NCBI GenBank assembly: GCA_012845835.1
Contig: JABAKD010000016.1
Coordinates: forward strand, 14,559,020-14,623,019
DNA length: 64,000 bases
Direction of reading: 5' to 3'
From: Undaria pinnatifida
Taxonomy: Eukaryota; Sar; Phaeophyceae; Laminariales; Alariaceae
Every line of letters starts with the position of its first letter. Position 1 is the stretch's first letter. The notes below the pieces were generated by a model. That model was not told the DNA's origin, searched no databases, and saw only the letters and a program-made list of their open reading frames with translations. The position numbers and the translations under genes were made by a program. Positions 54,401 through 59,656 of this stretch are shown here, one piece after another.

Positions 54401-54697
54401 TGGAATCGGGGTACCATAAACAATGGCCTCAGATATAACTCCCTCCCCATTCCCTTCTTCGGCATCCCTACCTTTTGCTCCGTCATCCTTTTTAAGGGAT
54501 ACGGGTCGTTCGTGTACATCATAGCAGACATCGAGCAGCTGGCGGCGGCCGACGTGTTTGTCGGCACTTTCAGCTCCAACGTCGGGAGGCTTGTGGCGGT
54601 CCTAAGGGAGGGTCTTGGTAAAACACGAAATTCGAGCATTAGCTTGGACGCTAAAGCATGGTACCCTGGGAGAAGCCGTGGTCTCCTGTTGGACTGA
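29704..54697 (+). CDS. GT23 (FUT8-like) alpha-1,6-fucosyltransferase, six-exon model
   Basis: Exons 29704-30151, 32675-32856, 34185-34334, 34989-35150, 35694-35924 and 54497-54697 join in one frame through GT-AG introns to about 457 residues ending in TGA. Residues 1-24 are basic, 25-40 a short hydrophobic anchor, 41-125 an acidic stem with VESE/VESD repeats. This is Golgi type II topology. Exon 1/2 creates GLGSNMNNMLNAW, matching the region that opens the GT23 catalytic domain. HVRRGDK (297-303) corresponds to the HVRRTDK GDP-fucose-binding loop of FUT8, and FVGTFSSNVGRL (412-423) to its TFSSQVCR motif. In animals FUT8 transfers fucose to the innermost GlcNAc of N-glycans; substrate and linkage here are inferred. 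FUT8 is about 575 residues, so this is short and lacks an SH3-like C-terminus. Intron 5 is about 18.6 kb and holds nested retrotransposons, so expression may be impaired. Family assignment is firm; exact splicing is inferred. Confidence 0.78.
30152..30750. repeat. Degenerate ACAGTGAGTAACTGAGA minisatellite starting at the exon 1 donor
   Basis: The sequence around the donor (ACAGTGAGTCACTCGAGA) is repeated with variation through the first 600 bp of intron 1, for example near 30449, 30522, 30660 and 30718. An (AT)n tract lies at about 30533-30550. Confidence 0.65.
30807..30914. repeat. Tandem duplication, 55-bp unit
   Basis: Two copies of GACC.AAAGCAAA.TGAGAC followed by ATCTTCCGCTGTACCC and TTGGGCTTAC. 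They differ by a few substitutions. Confidence 0.9.
31240..31306. repeat. 11-bp minisatellite TATCGGTATGG
   Basis: About five to six units within intron 1 of the GT23 gene. A second short array of GGCAATGTCATT follows at about 31430-31485. Confidence 0.85.
31640..31900. repeat. Dispersed repeat R2, copy 1, with GTCACTCGCGCGAGTGAC palindrome
   Basis: Landmarks are GCGAAGCGTGGCTAACCATT, TTGCGGAT, ATTAAAACGG, ATCGCAAAGGGA, the perfect 18-bp palindrome at 31833-31850, GAGC..GTGCGAAAA and CATAACCC. The same order occurs at 54.9-55.2 kb and, more diverged, at 62.7-62.9 kb. Confidence 0.7.
31930..31998. repeat. 9-bp minisatellite CATACTAAT
   Basis: About seven imperfect units (CATGCTGAT, CATACTAAT, CACACTAAC). 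Confidence 0.85.
32675..32856 (+). CDS. GT23 gene exon 2: start of catalytic domain
   Basis: The acceptor is GACCAG|AC. The split codon A|AC continues the exon 1 frame. The exon encodes NMLNAWVYFLAVKQW, SLICDD and GWDCLF, which follow the spacing of the GT23 N-terminal catalytic block (a long helix, then a GW-C-F strand). It ends GAAAAG|GTCAGA in phase 0. The donor is non-consensus but acceptable, and the frame stays open past it to 32937. Confidence 0.7.
32970..33182. repeat. 9-bp minisatellite GATATGAGT
   Basis: About 23 imperfect units in intron 2. Frames through it read as DMSDMSD or THITHIT low complexity. Confidence 0.92.
33296..33440. repeat. 12-bp minisatellite ACTACAAGTGTT
   Basis: About eleven units in intron 2, nearly perfect. 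The minus strand reads as NTCSNTCS. Confidence 0.93.
33600..33740 (+). repeat. Dispersed repeat R1, copy F, in intron 2
   Basis: Nearly identical to copy C over about 135 bp, from GGAGTCGCCGACCTATATCC to the AT-rich end. It is among the youngest copies. Confidence 0.9.
34185..34334 (+). CDS. GT23 gene exon 3
   Basis: Acceptor CCCGCAG|GCC at 34184/34185 and donor GGCG|GTGAGC at 34335, both good. Exactly 50 codons in phase 0. It encodes AWTNHMIAANVS and a predicted helix, DLNTIRRLATDTANSL, in the variable stretch before the donor-binding loop. Reading past the donor gives a stop at 34406. Confidence 0.72.
34723..34921 (+). pseudogene. Duplicated acceptor plus exon 4 lacking a donor (exon 4')
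   Basis: A 199-bp unit holding the last 67 bp of intron 3 and the first 132 bp of exon 4 is repeated exactly at 34922-35120. This first copy has an intact acceptor (CATGCAG|GTG, exon from 34790) and encodes up to HVRRGDKL. It then runs into the duplicated intron and reaches a TGA about 14 codons later. It has no donor, so use of this acceptor gives a truncated protein. Confidence 0.88.
34989..35150 (+). CDS. GT23 gene exon 4: donor-binding motif HVRRGDK
   Basis: Acceptor CATGCAG|GTG and donor GTGGAG|GTACGT are both strong. 54 codons in phase 0. It encodes VVAKYMWNYMTPWF, aligning with the FUT8 helix before its HVRR loop, and then FVGIHVRRGDKL. In FUT8 the two arginines of this loop contact GDP-fucose. 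This is the complete copy of the tandem pair. Confidence 0.82.
35694..35924 (+). CDS. GT23 gene exon 5: Rossmann-like segment
   Basis: Acceptor AAATTCAG|GAA and donor CACAG|GTGCGT. 77 codons in phase 0. It encodes AVEYVEEEA, IEAIWVASDD and DEVRSLAPAYFP, matching the FUT8 stretch with LATDDP and a following helix. The outer copia element starts 68 bp after the donor. Confidence 0.8.
35988..35992 (+). other. Target-site duplication of the outer copia element, left (TGGTT)
   Basis: TGGTT directly precedes the LTR end TGTTAAATAG at 35993. GGGTT directly follows the LTR end TCTAACA at 47851. Four of five bases match, as expected of a 5-bp copia duplication with one later substitution. Confidence 0.65.
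35993..36037 (+). repeat. Outer copia left LTR remnant (45 bp)
   Basis: Matches the first 45 bp of the right LTR (47344 on): AGTA.GATTCACAAGGAATCC, then ATCGGTTAAAGGTAGATG. It then switches to internal 3' sequence in the opposite orientation (AAATTCCCCTACCAAATAGG). The switch is at an AGATG microhomology. Confidence 0.75.
36502..37009 (-). pseudogene. Remnant of a second copia lineage (Gag start fused to RNase H end), outer copy
   Basis: The minus strand starts MSDNQEREEVHTGD at 37009 and continues for about 85 codons. After a frameshift it carries FEDNKGAKNLAQN, SKHIDVRHHVLREL and DDQHADVLTKML. The last three are the standard end of a copia RNase H (DN, KHID, AD-LTK). The main RNase H of this family lies separately at 43.5-44.1 kb. 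This is therefore the two ends of another copia pol joined by a deletion and carried inside this family's LTRs. Confidence 0.7.
37034..37573 (-). repeat. Inner copia 3' LTR (540 bp)
   Basis: Runs from TGTTAGAAATG to TATTTAACA on the plus strand (TGTTA/TAACA ends). It differs from the partner at 42573-43112 at about four positions by eye. It carries three CACGTGAC motifs 31 bp apart. On the minus strand the purine tract GAGGAGGAG (37574-37582) lies directly before it. Confidence 0.93.
37574..37582 (-). other. Polypurine tract of the inner copia
   Basis: GAGGAGGAG on the minus strand directly abuts the LTR end TGTTAAATAG, the expected plus-strand priming site. The outer family member has AAGGAGGAG in the same place at 47335-47343. 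Confidence 0.75.
38077..38543 (-). pseudogene. Remnant of a second copia lineage, inner copy
   Basis: Same arrangement as the outer copy at 36502-37009: MSDNQEREEVHTGD start at 38543, then FEDNEGAKNLAQN, SKHIDVRHHVLREL and DDQHADVLTKML in a shifted frame. Presence in both independently inserted copies means the fusion predates their transposition. Confidence 0.72.
38806..39500 (-). pseudogene. Inner copia RNase H region
   Basis: Across two frames it encodes SLTYLSQCTRYDITYAVNQL and LHMTAAKHLLRYLK (end of RT/connection), then QSTLEVELISMAHASKEAVY, FRDNTGALHIA, SRTKHIALRFFCLKE and QKQLADVGTKFL. These contain the RNase H acidic residues and the copia C-terminal KHI/AD motifs. The frame is separated from the upstream Gag-RT frame by a deletion at about 39501 and further shifts. 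Confidence 0.82.
39491..42025 (-). pseudogene. Inner copia Gag-protease-RT frame (844 codons), integrase-deleted and RT-truncated
   Basis: Starts ATG at 42025 (MEEPGNVVTSTIRNMPRFDG). Residues 1-225 form a copia Gag (UBN2-type) domain, and a zinc knuckle CYNCQEFGHMQRDC lies near 240. The protease motif DSGTSGHYFDD is near 365. About 75 residues on, where the integrase zinc-binding and DDE core should be, there is only a leucine tract from a CAG repeat (40671-40698). The integrase C-terminal GYSLNSTAYQIY segment follows. RT begins WKEATNKEVDSLQKH and VGTKWVFKVK, includes FQLDVQTAFLNAEV (first catalytic Asp) and stops after KKSLYGRCC where about 400 bp including YVDD is deleted relative to the outer copy. 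Full copia polyproteins are about 1,300-1,450 residues. Confidence 0.88.
40671..40698 (-). repeat. CAG/CTG tract in the integrase gap, inner copy
   Basis: Encodes about ten leucines on the minus strand. The outer copy has a longer, shifted tract at 45451-45488. Confidence 0.9.
42088..42425 (-). repeat. 67-bp tandem repeats in the inner copia leader, about 5 units
   Basis: CAGCTCGAT and CGCAGATCGCCTGAAGC landmarks recur at about 42159, 42226, 42294 and 42361, with a diverged first unit near 42090. They lie between the primer site and the Gag start codon. The outer copy has about four units (46867-47130). Confidence 0.9.
42562..42572 (-). other. Copia primer-binding site, half-tRNA type
   Basis: The minus-strand sequence GGTTATGAGCC starts immediately after the 5' LTR. 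It is complementary to GGCTCATAACC, which matches the anticodon arm of eukaryotic initiator tRNA-Met (anticodon CAU) rather than its 3' end. The same sequence is at 47270-47280. Confidence 0.82.
42573..43112 (-). repeat. Inner copia 5' LTR (540 bp)
   Basis: Pairs with 37034-37573. Three direct copies of a 31-bp block, each with CACGTGAC, start at 42861, 42892 and 42923. The 5-bp TAATG duplication follows at 43113. Confidence 0.93.
43496..44128 (-). pseudogene. Outer copia RNase H region
   Basis: Encodes SLMFLSQCTRYDITYAVNQL, LHMTTSKHLLRYLKGD, GYCDASWGNN (RNase H Asp), GPLSFKTALQNVTAQST and EAELISMAHANKKAVY. A frameshift near 43640 moves the end (FRDNTGALHIA, SRTKHIALGF) into another frame. 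Confidence 0.82.
44135..45100 (-). pseudogene. Outer copia reverse transcriptase with intact YVDD
   Basis: Encodes WKKTTNKEMDSLQKH, IGTKWIFKVK, RLDVQTAFLNVKVYVRIPPG, KKSLYGLRRSARNWF, DPCVYMFG and LAMYVDDLILLG, covering the RT motifs with both catalytic regions, and ends near ISQDHYVMPVLA. It preserves the segment (44061-44460) that the inner copy has lost. Confidence 0.85.
44952..45842 (-). pseudogene. Outer copia protease and integrase-gap region
   Basis: Encodes LVDSGTSGHYFYDELH (aspartic protease motif), GLPGTATGTISGKI, a poly-Leu tract and VLCGYSLNSKAYQIY. The same integrase-core gap as in the inner copy is present at the same place. Confidence 0.85.
46113..46808 (-). pseudogene. Outer copia Gag (231 codons, truncated)
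   Basis: Starts MEESGNVVTSTIRNMPRFDG at 46808 and is very similar to the inner Gag. It stops at LSRPGHINKLAGR, before the zinc knuckle, because of a premature stop. The downstream knuckle region (46020-46090) is recognisable but decayed. Confidence 0.85.
46867..47130 (-). repeat. 67-bp leader repeats, outer copia, about 4 units
   Basis: CAGCTCGAT landmarks at about 46867, 46936, 47003 and 47070. Confidence 0.88.
47270..47301 (-). other. Outer copia primer site and inverted LTR stub
   Basis: GGCTCATAACC (47270-47280) is followed by about 20 bp of LTR end (TGTTAGAAATGTGGTGGTGC). It then jumps to internal 3' sequence in plus orientation (CAACCTAACATATTTGG) leading to AAGGAGGAG and the right LTR. 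This is the right-hand inversion junction. Confidence 0.75.
47344..47851 (+). repeat. Outer copia right LTR (508 bp)
   Basis: Plus orientation, TGTTAAATAG to TCTAACA. It is related to the 540-bp LTRs but has only two of the three 31-bp CACGTGAC blocks, which accounts for most of the length difference, plus scattered substitutions. Confidence 0.9.
48223..49480 (-). CDS. Possible two-exon gene with acidic Gly/Val repeats, unidentified
   Basis: A minus-strand ATG at 49480 (MSTASTVKGPLLQPSFDKTAW, then GEDFICCCGDN) opens a frame ending near 49238. A TATATAATAAAGG sequence lies about 115 bp upstream (near 49600). A second long frame at 48948-48223 (241 codons) holds two SDADVVVTGVVSKGEGGAGAG-type repeats and ends CLDIKGTKAYRVSC. 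I recognise no family. Whether the two frames are joined is unknown, and an R1 copy lies between them. It could be a decayed element inside the 18.6-kb intron. Confidence 0.3.
49150..49245 (+). repeat. Dispersed repeat R1, copy J (diverged)
   Basis: Landmarks GCTTGCGAAGTTGAGTTTC and CTCACAGCTGACGTTTTT with an AT-rich tail. It is the weakest of the ten alignments. Confidence 0.55.
50037..50190. repeat. Tandem duplication, unit about 77 bp
   Basis: AGGTCTCC.TTCGGTTTTACAA, then GTATACCT, CTGT.GGCC.AT.GGATT occurs twice, at about 50038 and 50115. Confidence 0.8.
50529..51391. mobile_element. Non-autonomous Tc1/mariner (Stowaway-like) transposon, 863 bp
   Basis: The ends are perfect 32-bp inverted repeats starting CTTCCTCTGTCCCATAAG, close to the Stowaway/plant-mariner end CTCCCTCCGTCCCATAA. 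TA flanks both sides (50527-50528 and 51392-51393). Unit 2 of the host repeat has GTAAATC uninterrupted where this element sits. No transposase frame is seen. An internal minisatellite of GGTCCCACACTAAAACCAAG-type units spans about 50880-51000. Confidence 0.85.
51600..52689. mobile_element. Non-autonomous pogo/Tc1-mariner-like transposon, 1,090 bp, with a zinc-finger ORF
   Basis: Inverted ends are CAGTGG.GGTTGCGG and then TTAAGATAGC (24 of 26 match), flanked by TA (51598-51599 and 52690-52691). CAGTGG ends with TTAA just inside are typical of pogo/Tigger elements. Subterminal ACGTGTTTAAGA words occur near both ends. The target is a second R1 unit; unit 1 has TTTTATCAAACCATTC where this insertion splits TTTTA from TAATGAAATTATTC. 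No DDE transposase is seen. The only notable frame is 51845-52126. Confidence 0.82.
51845..52126 (+). CDS. Small cysteine-rich zinc-finger-like protein (93 aa) inside the pogo-like element
   Basis: ATG start, MPCAAGSKCAVVPDHTPG. Cysteine/histidine pattern C27-x2-C30-x4-H35-x2-C38-x14-C53-x2-C56, with C3 and C9 in addition, resembles a treble-clef or PHD/RING-like zinc site. A low-complexity Ser/Ala tail follows (GSSAGSAAGAASSK) and the frame closes at TAG. The zinc ligands are intact. It may be the DNA-binding or C-terminal zinc module left from a transposase, or a passenger gene. I cannot name the family. Confidence 0.5.
   Translation: MPCAAGSKCAVVPDHTPGPPNFTTHKCRVCQVYLHGICGLADPRGDNEMQRVCHGCVNPDKRNGSSAGSAAGAASSKRPCPEGEGTGTEILLL
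52860..52915. repeat. CACTCTTCCACACT short tandem repeat
   Basis: About four 11-bp units ACTCTTCCACA. A TATACCTGGTATACCTGG doublet follows at about 53100-53120. Confidence 0.85.
53150..53860 (+). pseudogene. Four decayed tandem copies of GT23 exon 6
   Basis: Units begin near 53201, 53380, 53558 and 53745 (spacing 178-187 bp). Each corresponds to GGATACGGGTCGTTCGTGTA and what follows in exon 6. Peptide traces are YGSFAYITAHLKYLAP and FVGTFVVY (1), LLMHIIADLEQLAATRG (2), MELLAATDVFVGTFIL (3), KGYGSFVFTVEYLDRAAGG (4). None retains FSSNVGRL with an open frame to the usual end. Units 3 and 4 keep the AAG acceptor-like junction, so they are potential decoy exons upstream of the real one. Confidence 0.78.
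54497..54697 (+). CDS. GT23 gene exon 6 (terminal): FVGTFSSNVGRL motif
   Basis: Acceptor TTTTTAAG|GGATAC, phase 0, 66 codons plus TGA. It encodes GYGSFVYIIADIEQLAAA, FVGTFSSNVGRL, AVLREGLGK and SLDAKAWYPGR. This aligns with the FUT8 helix-strand ending in TFSSQVCR, essential for the fold and the nucleotide-sugar site. The preceding frame is also open (PIPFFGIPTFCSV), so the exact acceptor is uncertain. Confidence 0.78.
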   Translation, partial: GYGSFVYIIADIEQLAAADVFVGTFSSNVGRLVAVLREGLGKTRNSSISLDAKAWYPGRSRGLLLD

Positions 54698-54924
54698 ACG
54701 TGCCTCACATGTGCCATTCGAGGCATTTTTTTCCTTCTCTTCGATACTGTCAATAATTTCATCAGAGGTTGTGGCGCAGTGGAAGTTGTATGCTGGCTCT
54801 TTAGTTTCTGCTGCCCCTAATTAGAGTTTGGTCAGGACCAAGGCTAATATGGCTACTATCAAAATATGGCTACTATCGCATTGCATTATTAGCTGTATCA
54901 TACCCCCATTCTTGCCTACCGGGT

Positions 54925-55175
54925 TTTGAGCACTAACACGAGCGACTCTTTCAAATAGCTCACGGACACAACGGCTTAGTTGAGGAGAAGTTTCGGCGCA
55001 GCGTAGCTTACCATTCCGTTGCGGATTCCTATCGAAAATTAAAGCAGGATGAGGCAGAGTGAAGCAGAGTGAAGCAGAGTAAAGCGGCACTTAGGATTAA
55101 GATCGCAAAGGAACAGGTAGGTCACTTGCGCGAGTGACCCCGAGCACTGCGAAAAAAGGCGCCCAAATCAACATA
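54925..55175. repeat. Dispersed repeat R2, copy 2
   Basis: Landmarks: CACGAGCGACTC, TTTCGGCGCAGCGTAGCTTA, CCATTCCGTTGCGGAT, GGATTAAGATCGCAAAGGAA, GTCACTTGCGCGAGTGAC (palindrome with one mismatch, 55120-55137), CATAACCC and CCAGCCTGG. GTGAAGCAGA is repeated at 55058-55085. Confidence 0.7.
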
Positions 55176-55890
55176 ACCCTCCTACCGCAGCTCCAGCCTG
55201 GGTGCGGTGTATCATATCAAGGGGCAGTCAGGGGGCTGTTGGAGGCTGTCGGAATAAGACTAAAATAGCACTGTTTTCTCTTACGAAGCATTGGTTGCAT
55301 TTTCTTGTGATGTTGTCCATCGGTTCATGCATCGGGGTATGTGGTGTTTTGTTGTGTTGATTGTTGCAGCTCGTAATAATAGATTGTTGGTCATGGCTTG
55401 TCGGTGAATCTGTCATTGGATGAGCTGTTGGGGTAACGTGCAGGCGCATTATTCTATGCCTGATAAGAAGTATTGTAGGCCATTTCTCTGACTTCAATCA
55501 AAGCTAAGAAGTTGGTGGTGTAATGGACTTGGTATGTTATGATTGGGGTTGGCTCATACGAAGTATGTGGTGGTCGTTTCGGGCAAGGCAGTCAGTGTGA
55601 GTTTATTCCACGAGTTGCCGGGGTAAATCCTGACCCCCGTAATCTATGCGAATCACGCTTGGTGTTTTATTTGGTTATACCGATGCCATTTGGTTGGTGG
55701 TACAGTGGACTTCGTTTTTGTTTTTCTCGCTGCAAATCTACCTGCATGTTTTTTGTTGGTTTTGTGGCGCAGCATGCCAGTGGGTCAGCCATGCTCTGCC
55801 TGCCGGAGAAATTGTCCCTGTTCAAATCGACCCATGTCTGGTGTAACACGCTTGACGTATAATGGCACTTCTTTGATCATGTCGGCCGCT
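55176..55890. other. Anonymous tract
   Basis: No gene is recognised. A weak duplication is visible: ATGTGGTGGTCGTTTC (55563), GGTGGTACAGTGGACTTCG (55695) and ATGTGGTGGTCTCTC (55918) sit in similar GTGG contexts. Confidence 0.3.
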
Positions 55891-55891
55891 C

Positions 55892-56236
55892 ATGCCGGGC
55901 ACGCGGTTTCATATATATATGTGGTGGTCTCTCACAACTAGACTAGGCGTCTATCACCGGACGAAGTTCGGTTTGGCTCGAAACGTTCGGAAAGCGTTAA
56001 GGAATGTTGATTTTCGCATTTATTTGCTGGAAAATGTGATTGCTGCCTGTTCTATCGGTGAGCAAGTTCCTTACATCATTCCATGGGATGGGGGCGCGCC
56101 GTGTTTAAAAGATGAGGAGATTGGAAGGCTGTTTGCCCTCTTAGACGCGGTCGCTGCTGAAGATTTTAACATCTATGTGCAGATGTTTCCTACAAGACCT
56201 GATCAAGCAGCAACACTGAACGGCTACACCCACCAT
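55892..56236 (+). CDS. Candidate coding exon, unidentified
   Basis: ATG at 55892; the composition is convincingly protein-like from about residue 17 (TRLGVYHRTKFGLARNV, LLENVIAACSIGEQVPY, DEEIGRLFALLDAVAAEDF). A strong donor CACCAT|GTACGT lies at 56237. The frame also continues to a stop at 56341. No family recognised. It could be an internal exon with an acceptor near 55951 (CAACTAG). Confidence 0.4.
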
Positions 56237-56330
56237 GTACGTTCACCCATTCCCACCGGCGCTTGCGCTAAACAATGCGTACATCCTGCTGGGTGTATAG
56301 TCTACTGTAGCCTGATTACAGCTTGTTGGC

Positions 56331-56478
56331 ATATGATATGATATGGTATGATATGATCAATATGATACGATATGATACGATATGAAATATGATATGATAT
56401 GATATGATACACCATTACATGGTATGATATGATACGATACGATATGATATGATATGATATGATATGAAATATGATATC
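56331..56478. repeat. ATATG pentanucleotide microsatellite
   Basis: GATATGATATG array with ATACG variants, about 145 bp. Confidence 0.93.
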
Positions 56479-56829
56479 CAATCGCTTGCACACCTCTAGA
56501 GCCGGCTTGTTTCGAACACACTTCACGCCTTTTATGCTCTGTTCTCCTTTCCTTGGCATCCCTGCCCCCCATGTATCACGCTGTATGCTGGTCGATGAAT
56601 GGCGTTTCATGCTACACATACATACTCGAGCAATCGATATGACGCCAACATCGTTATACTTCACCTATCCATGATACTACGTAGGATACGACTTGAGGCG
56701 CGCGTTTCTTATTACAGGGCATATATATAGAGAGAGATCACTTCGGAACAGTAGCGATCCACGTCCATCGCATGTCCCATCATGGCATGACAGCACTAAC
56801 AACCCGAGCATCAGACCTGGGCTGGACCT

Positions 56830-57195
56830 CCGCTGGCCTGCCACATATACAGGGAGTGCACAGGAACTTGCGTACAAACCCGGTAGACCCAAGTAGCCCA
56901 CTCCAACAGTTAACATTAATAATTTCATGCATACTGAATTCCACAGATGTCTGGTTTTGTCCCCCTCCATGCGGGTTGTAAAGTTTCCGTGCGCAGAACA
57001 AGGCTGAACGTGTTAGTCCTGTTGACCCTGGCATTGGCATGAGAGTCATCGATCTGTATCCTTCCCGAGGGTACACACCCCGCCGTGACACGCGCGATCG
57101 AAGTATCACACGCAGCTTGCAAATCTGAGTTGTGATCATCAATCCCTTTTTGGTCGATCTCACAACGGAAGTGTATTTATTCATTTTTTAAATAT
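56830..57195 (+). repeat. Dispersed repeat R1, copy G (long form)
   Basis: Includes the upstream module (TGTCTGGTTTTGTCCCCCTC, AAGTTTCCGTGCGCAGAAC, GTTGACCCTGGC) seen at 23.2 kb and the tail (GTATCC, ACGCGCGATCGAAGTATCAC, GCAGCTTGCAAATCTGAG, GGTCGATCTCACAACGG). It is diverged from copy C but collinear. Confidence 0.8.
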
Positions 57196-57280
57196 ACAGA
57201 CTATAAGTTTTTGATCAAGACGCTTCTGACGGACGGTATGACACAGCGATAACGAATTGCACTAACAACTATATGTACCG

Positions 57281-57408
57281 GGTGTCGGTTATATTACTAT
57301 TACTATTTGTCCTTTGCAGATGGTACAACTTGTCGCATACTGGGTGTCGGTTATATATACTACTATTTGTCCTTTGCAGATGGTACAACTTGTGGCATAC
57401 CTTCGTGT
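57281..57408. repeat. Tandem duplication, unit about 63-66 bp
   Basis: GGGTGTCGGTTATAT then TACTATTTGTCCTTTGCAGA and TGGTACAACTTGT occurs twice. A separate CTTGAAGGTGAAAACTAA-type duplication follows at about 57530-57610. Confidence 0.88.
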
Positions 57409-57619
57409 ATTATTGTGTACATAATTGCTCACTTGACAGCATTATAGTCTCTTCTGAAAGTAAGTGAGGTTTGTGTGAGGTTTGTGTGGAATTTAGAGCT
57501 ACTTAGTTGAGGATGACACCATATCGTGTGCCTCGAAGGTGAAAACTAAATACTGTTTTCAATTAGTATGAACTAATACCAATTGTATACCGTATACCTT
57601 GAAGGTGAAAACTAACACG

Positions 57620-58654
57620 TGGTGATTTTCACACAGAAAAAGCATAGCAAATCAATAAGCACCTTGACAGTCATGATCTACAGATATTTTACGACATCTA
57701 GCAAAATGCTTACATCATCTCGGCACGCTGGTCGACGCCCCGAAGTGGCGACTCGATGACCTTGTCCTCGATAGAGATCGACGCCTACAGCCCCGCCCAC
57801 ACCCGTTTCGTAACCCCCGATTTTCAACGATGCCGATGGTTGGGTTGTCCGTCCGACGATGGGCGCGTCCTCTTGGGTCTCCCGTCGATAATTGCTTAAT
57901 CGGTGCGTCCCGGAAATAGCAGCATGACATTTATGCCTCTTCTTGTTCTCGGGAACTTACTGCCTGGATCCAAAAGATTCCCGGGATTTAAAGGTTGATG
58001 GTTATAGGAATCATTCTATTTTGCACGTGTTTATCCCGAAGAGCACACGACTGCACGCACTCTTATCCGGTGCAGGGGCCCAACCCGAGGTTTTACGGTA
58101 TACGGCAGAGATACGTTTCGCTGCCGACCGTGCATGTCGCAAATTGCTTTCCCCGCACCCTATACACGAATGCTAACCAATGATCTGGCGCCACATCAGT
58201 CGAAACTTCTCGGCATGGTCCTGTAGTATATATACGGAGAGTTTATCTATCACTAGGGTACACAAAAACATATTTCTGGTCTCGCGTGCTGTGTGCAAAA
58301 ACATGTTAATAAACAACGAAAAAACCGCGTACCTTGTATGACACGAAGAAACAATAGTTTATGGACTGCTCGCCGAAGGCGACCAGTGGAATGTTTACAA
58401 ATACTTGAAAACAATGCTCTATTTGGCAACGAAAAAAGTGGTCAGTGAACAATCCGTTGTGGACAAGGGTAGCATACACAAAAGCGGGACAAAGTGCGCA
58501 TTCATGAACGAAGGACGGGATTCTTCCCTGCGACCATCTGAAGACAAAATCGATAAAACTCTATCCCGCTTTTCACACCAACGGCACCAACGGCACCAAC
58601 GGCCACTAGAACTGACGCTATTGGATGAACTCACTGTGGACGAGACGACGAGGG
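57620..58654. other. Anonymous tract before the satellite
   Basis: No gene is supported. A short CAACGGCAC triplet repeat (58579-58602) lies in a plus frame that runs into the satellite. Confidence 0.3.
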
Positions 58655-59656
58655 TTTTTACACCCTAGTGCGCCTTTAATAATTAATTGTGTTAAAATCG
58701 TTTTTGCAACACCATCCCTCACACCCATGCCGACACCCCTGCCAAATCGTGTTGAAAAATCGTCGTGGAAACGGAAGATATGCTGCCTTCCACTCCTTCA
58801 AGAACGCCCCCTTCACGCCTTCGCCCAGGACAAGAAGAAATACCACCAATCTGCTAGTGTTTTACACCGTAGTGCGCCATTGAAAAATATTTGTGTTAAG
58901 ATCGTTTTTGCAACACTATCCCTCACACCCATACCGACAACCCTGCCAAATCTGGTTAACAACTCGTGGTGGAAACAGAAGATATGGTGCCTTACACTCC
59001 TTCAGGAACGCTCCCTTCACGCCTTCGCCCGAGACAAGAAGAAATACCACCAATCTGCCAGCGTTTTACACCCTAGTGTGCCTTTAATAAATCAACGTGT
59101 TAAGATCGTTTTTGCAGCACCATCCCCCACACCCATACCGACACCCCTGCCAAATCTTGTGAACAACTCGTGTGGGAAACGGAAGATATGCTGCTTTACA
59201 CTCCTTCAAGAACGCCCCCTTCACGCTTTCGCCCAGGACGAGAAGAAATACCACCAATCTGCTAGTGTTTCACACCCTAGTGCGCCTTTAATAATTAAGT
59301 GTGTTATAATCGCTTTTGCAATACCATCCCCCACACCCATACGGACACCCCTGCCGAATGTTGTTAACATCTCGGGGAGGAAACGAAAAATATGCTGCCT
59401 TACACTCCTTCAAGAACGCCCCCTTCACGCCTTCGCCCAGGAGAAGAATGAACACAACCAATCTGCCAATGTTTTACACCCTAGTGCGCCTTCACTAATT
59501 ATTTGTGTCAAGATCTTTTTCGCAACACTATCCCTCACACCCATACCGACAACCCTGCCAAATCTTGTTAACAAATGGTGGTGGAAACGAAAAAATTGCC
59601 GCCTCATACTCCCTCAAGAACGCCCCCTTCACGCCTTCGCCCAGGACAAGAAGTAA
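58625..59656 (+). other. 343-codon open frame through five satellite units
   Basis: While units are multiples of three the frame stays open and repeats a 68-residue period, including SLTPIPTPLPNLVNN, RKICCLTLLQERPLHAF and KKYHQSASVLHPSAP. Later units of 205-206 bp shift the frame, and sister frames open elsewhere in the array. I see no signal, domain or upstream gene context, so it is treated as satellite, not as a gene. Confidence 0.45.

Noticed and set aside
573-56915. Recurring ATTAATA words
   Set aside because: They are AT-rich and short; the number seen is not clearly above expectation for AT-rich stretches.
58625-59656. 343-codon frame as a repeat protein gene
   Set aside because: The frame follows a 204-bp satellite and breaks when unit length changes; no start context or domain. 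Kept only as a satellite property.
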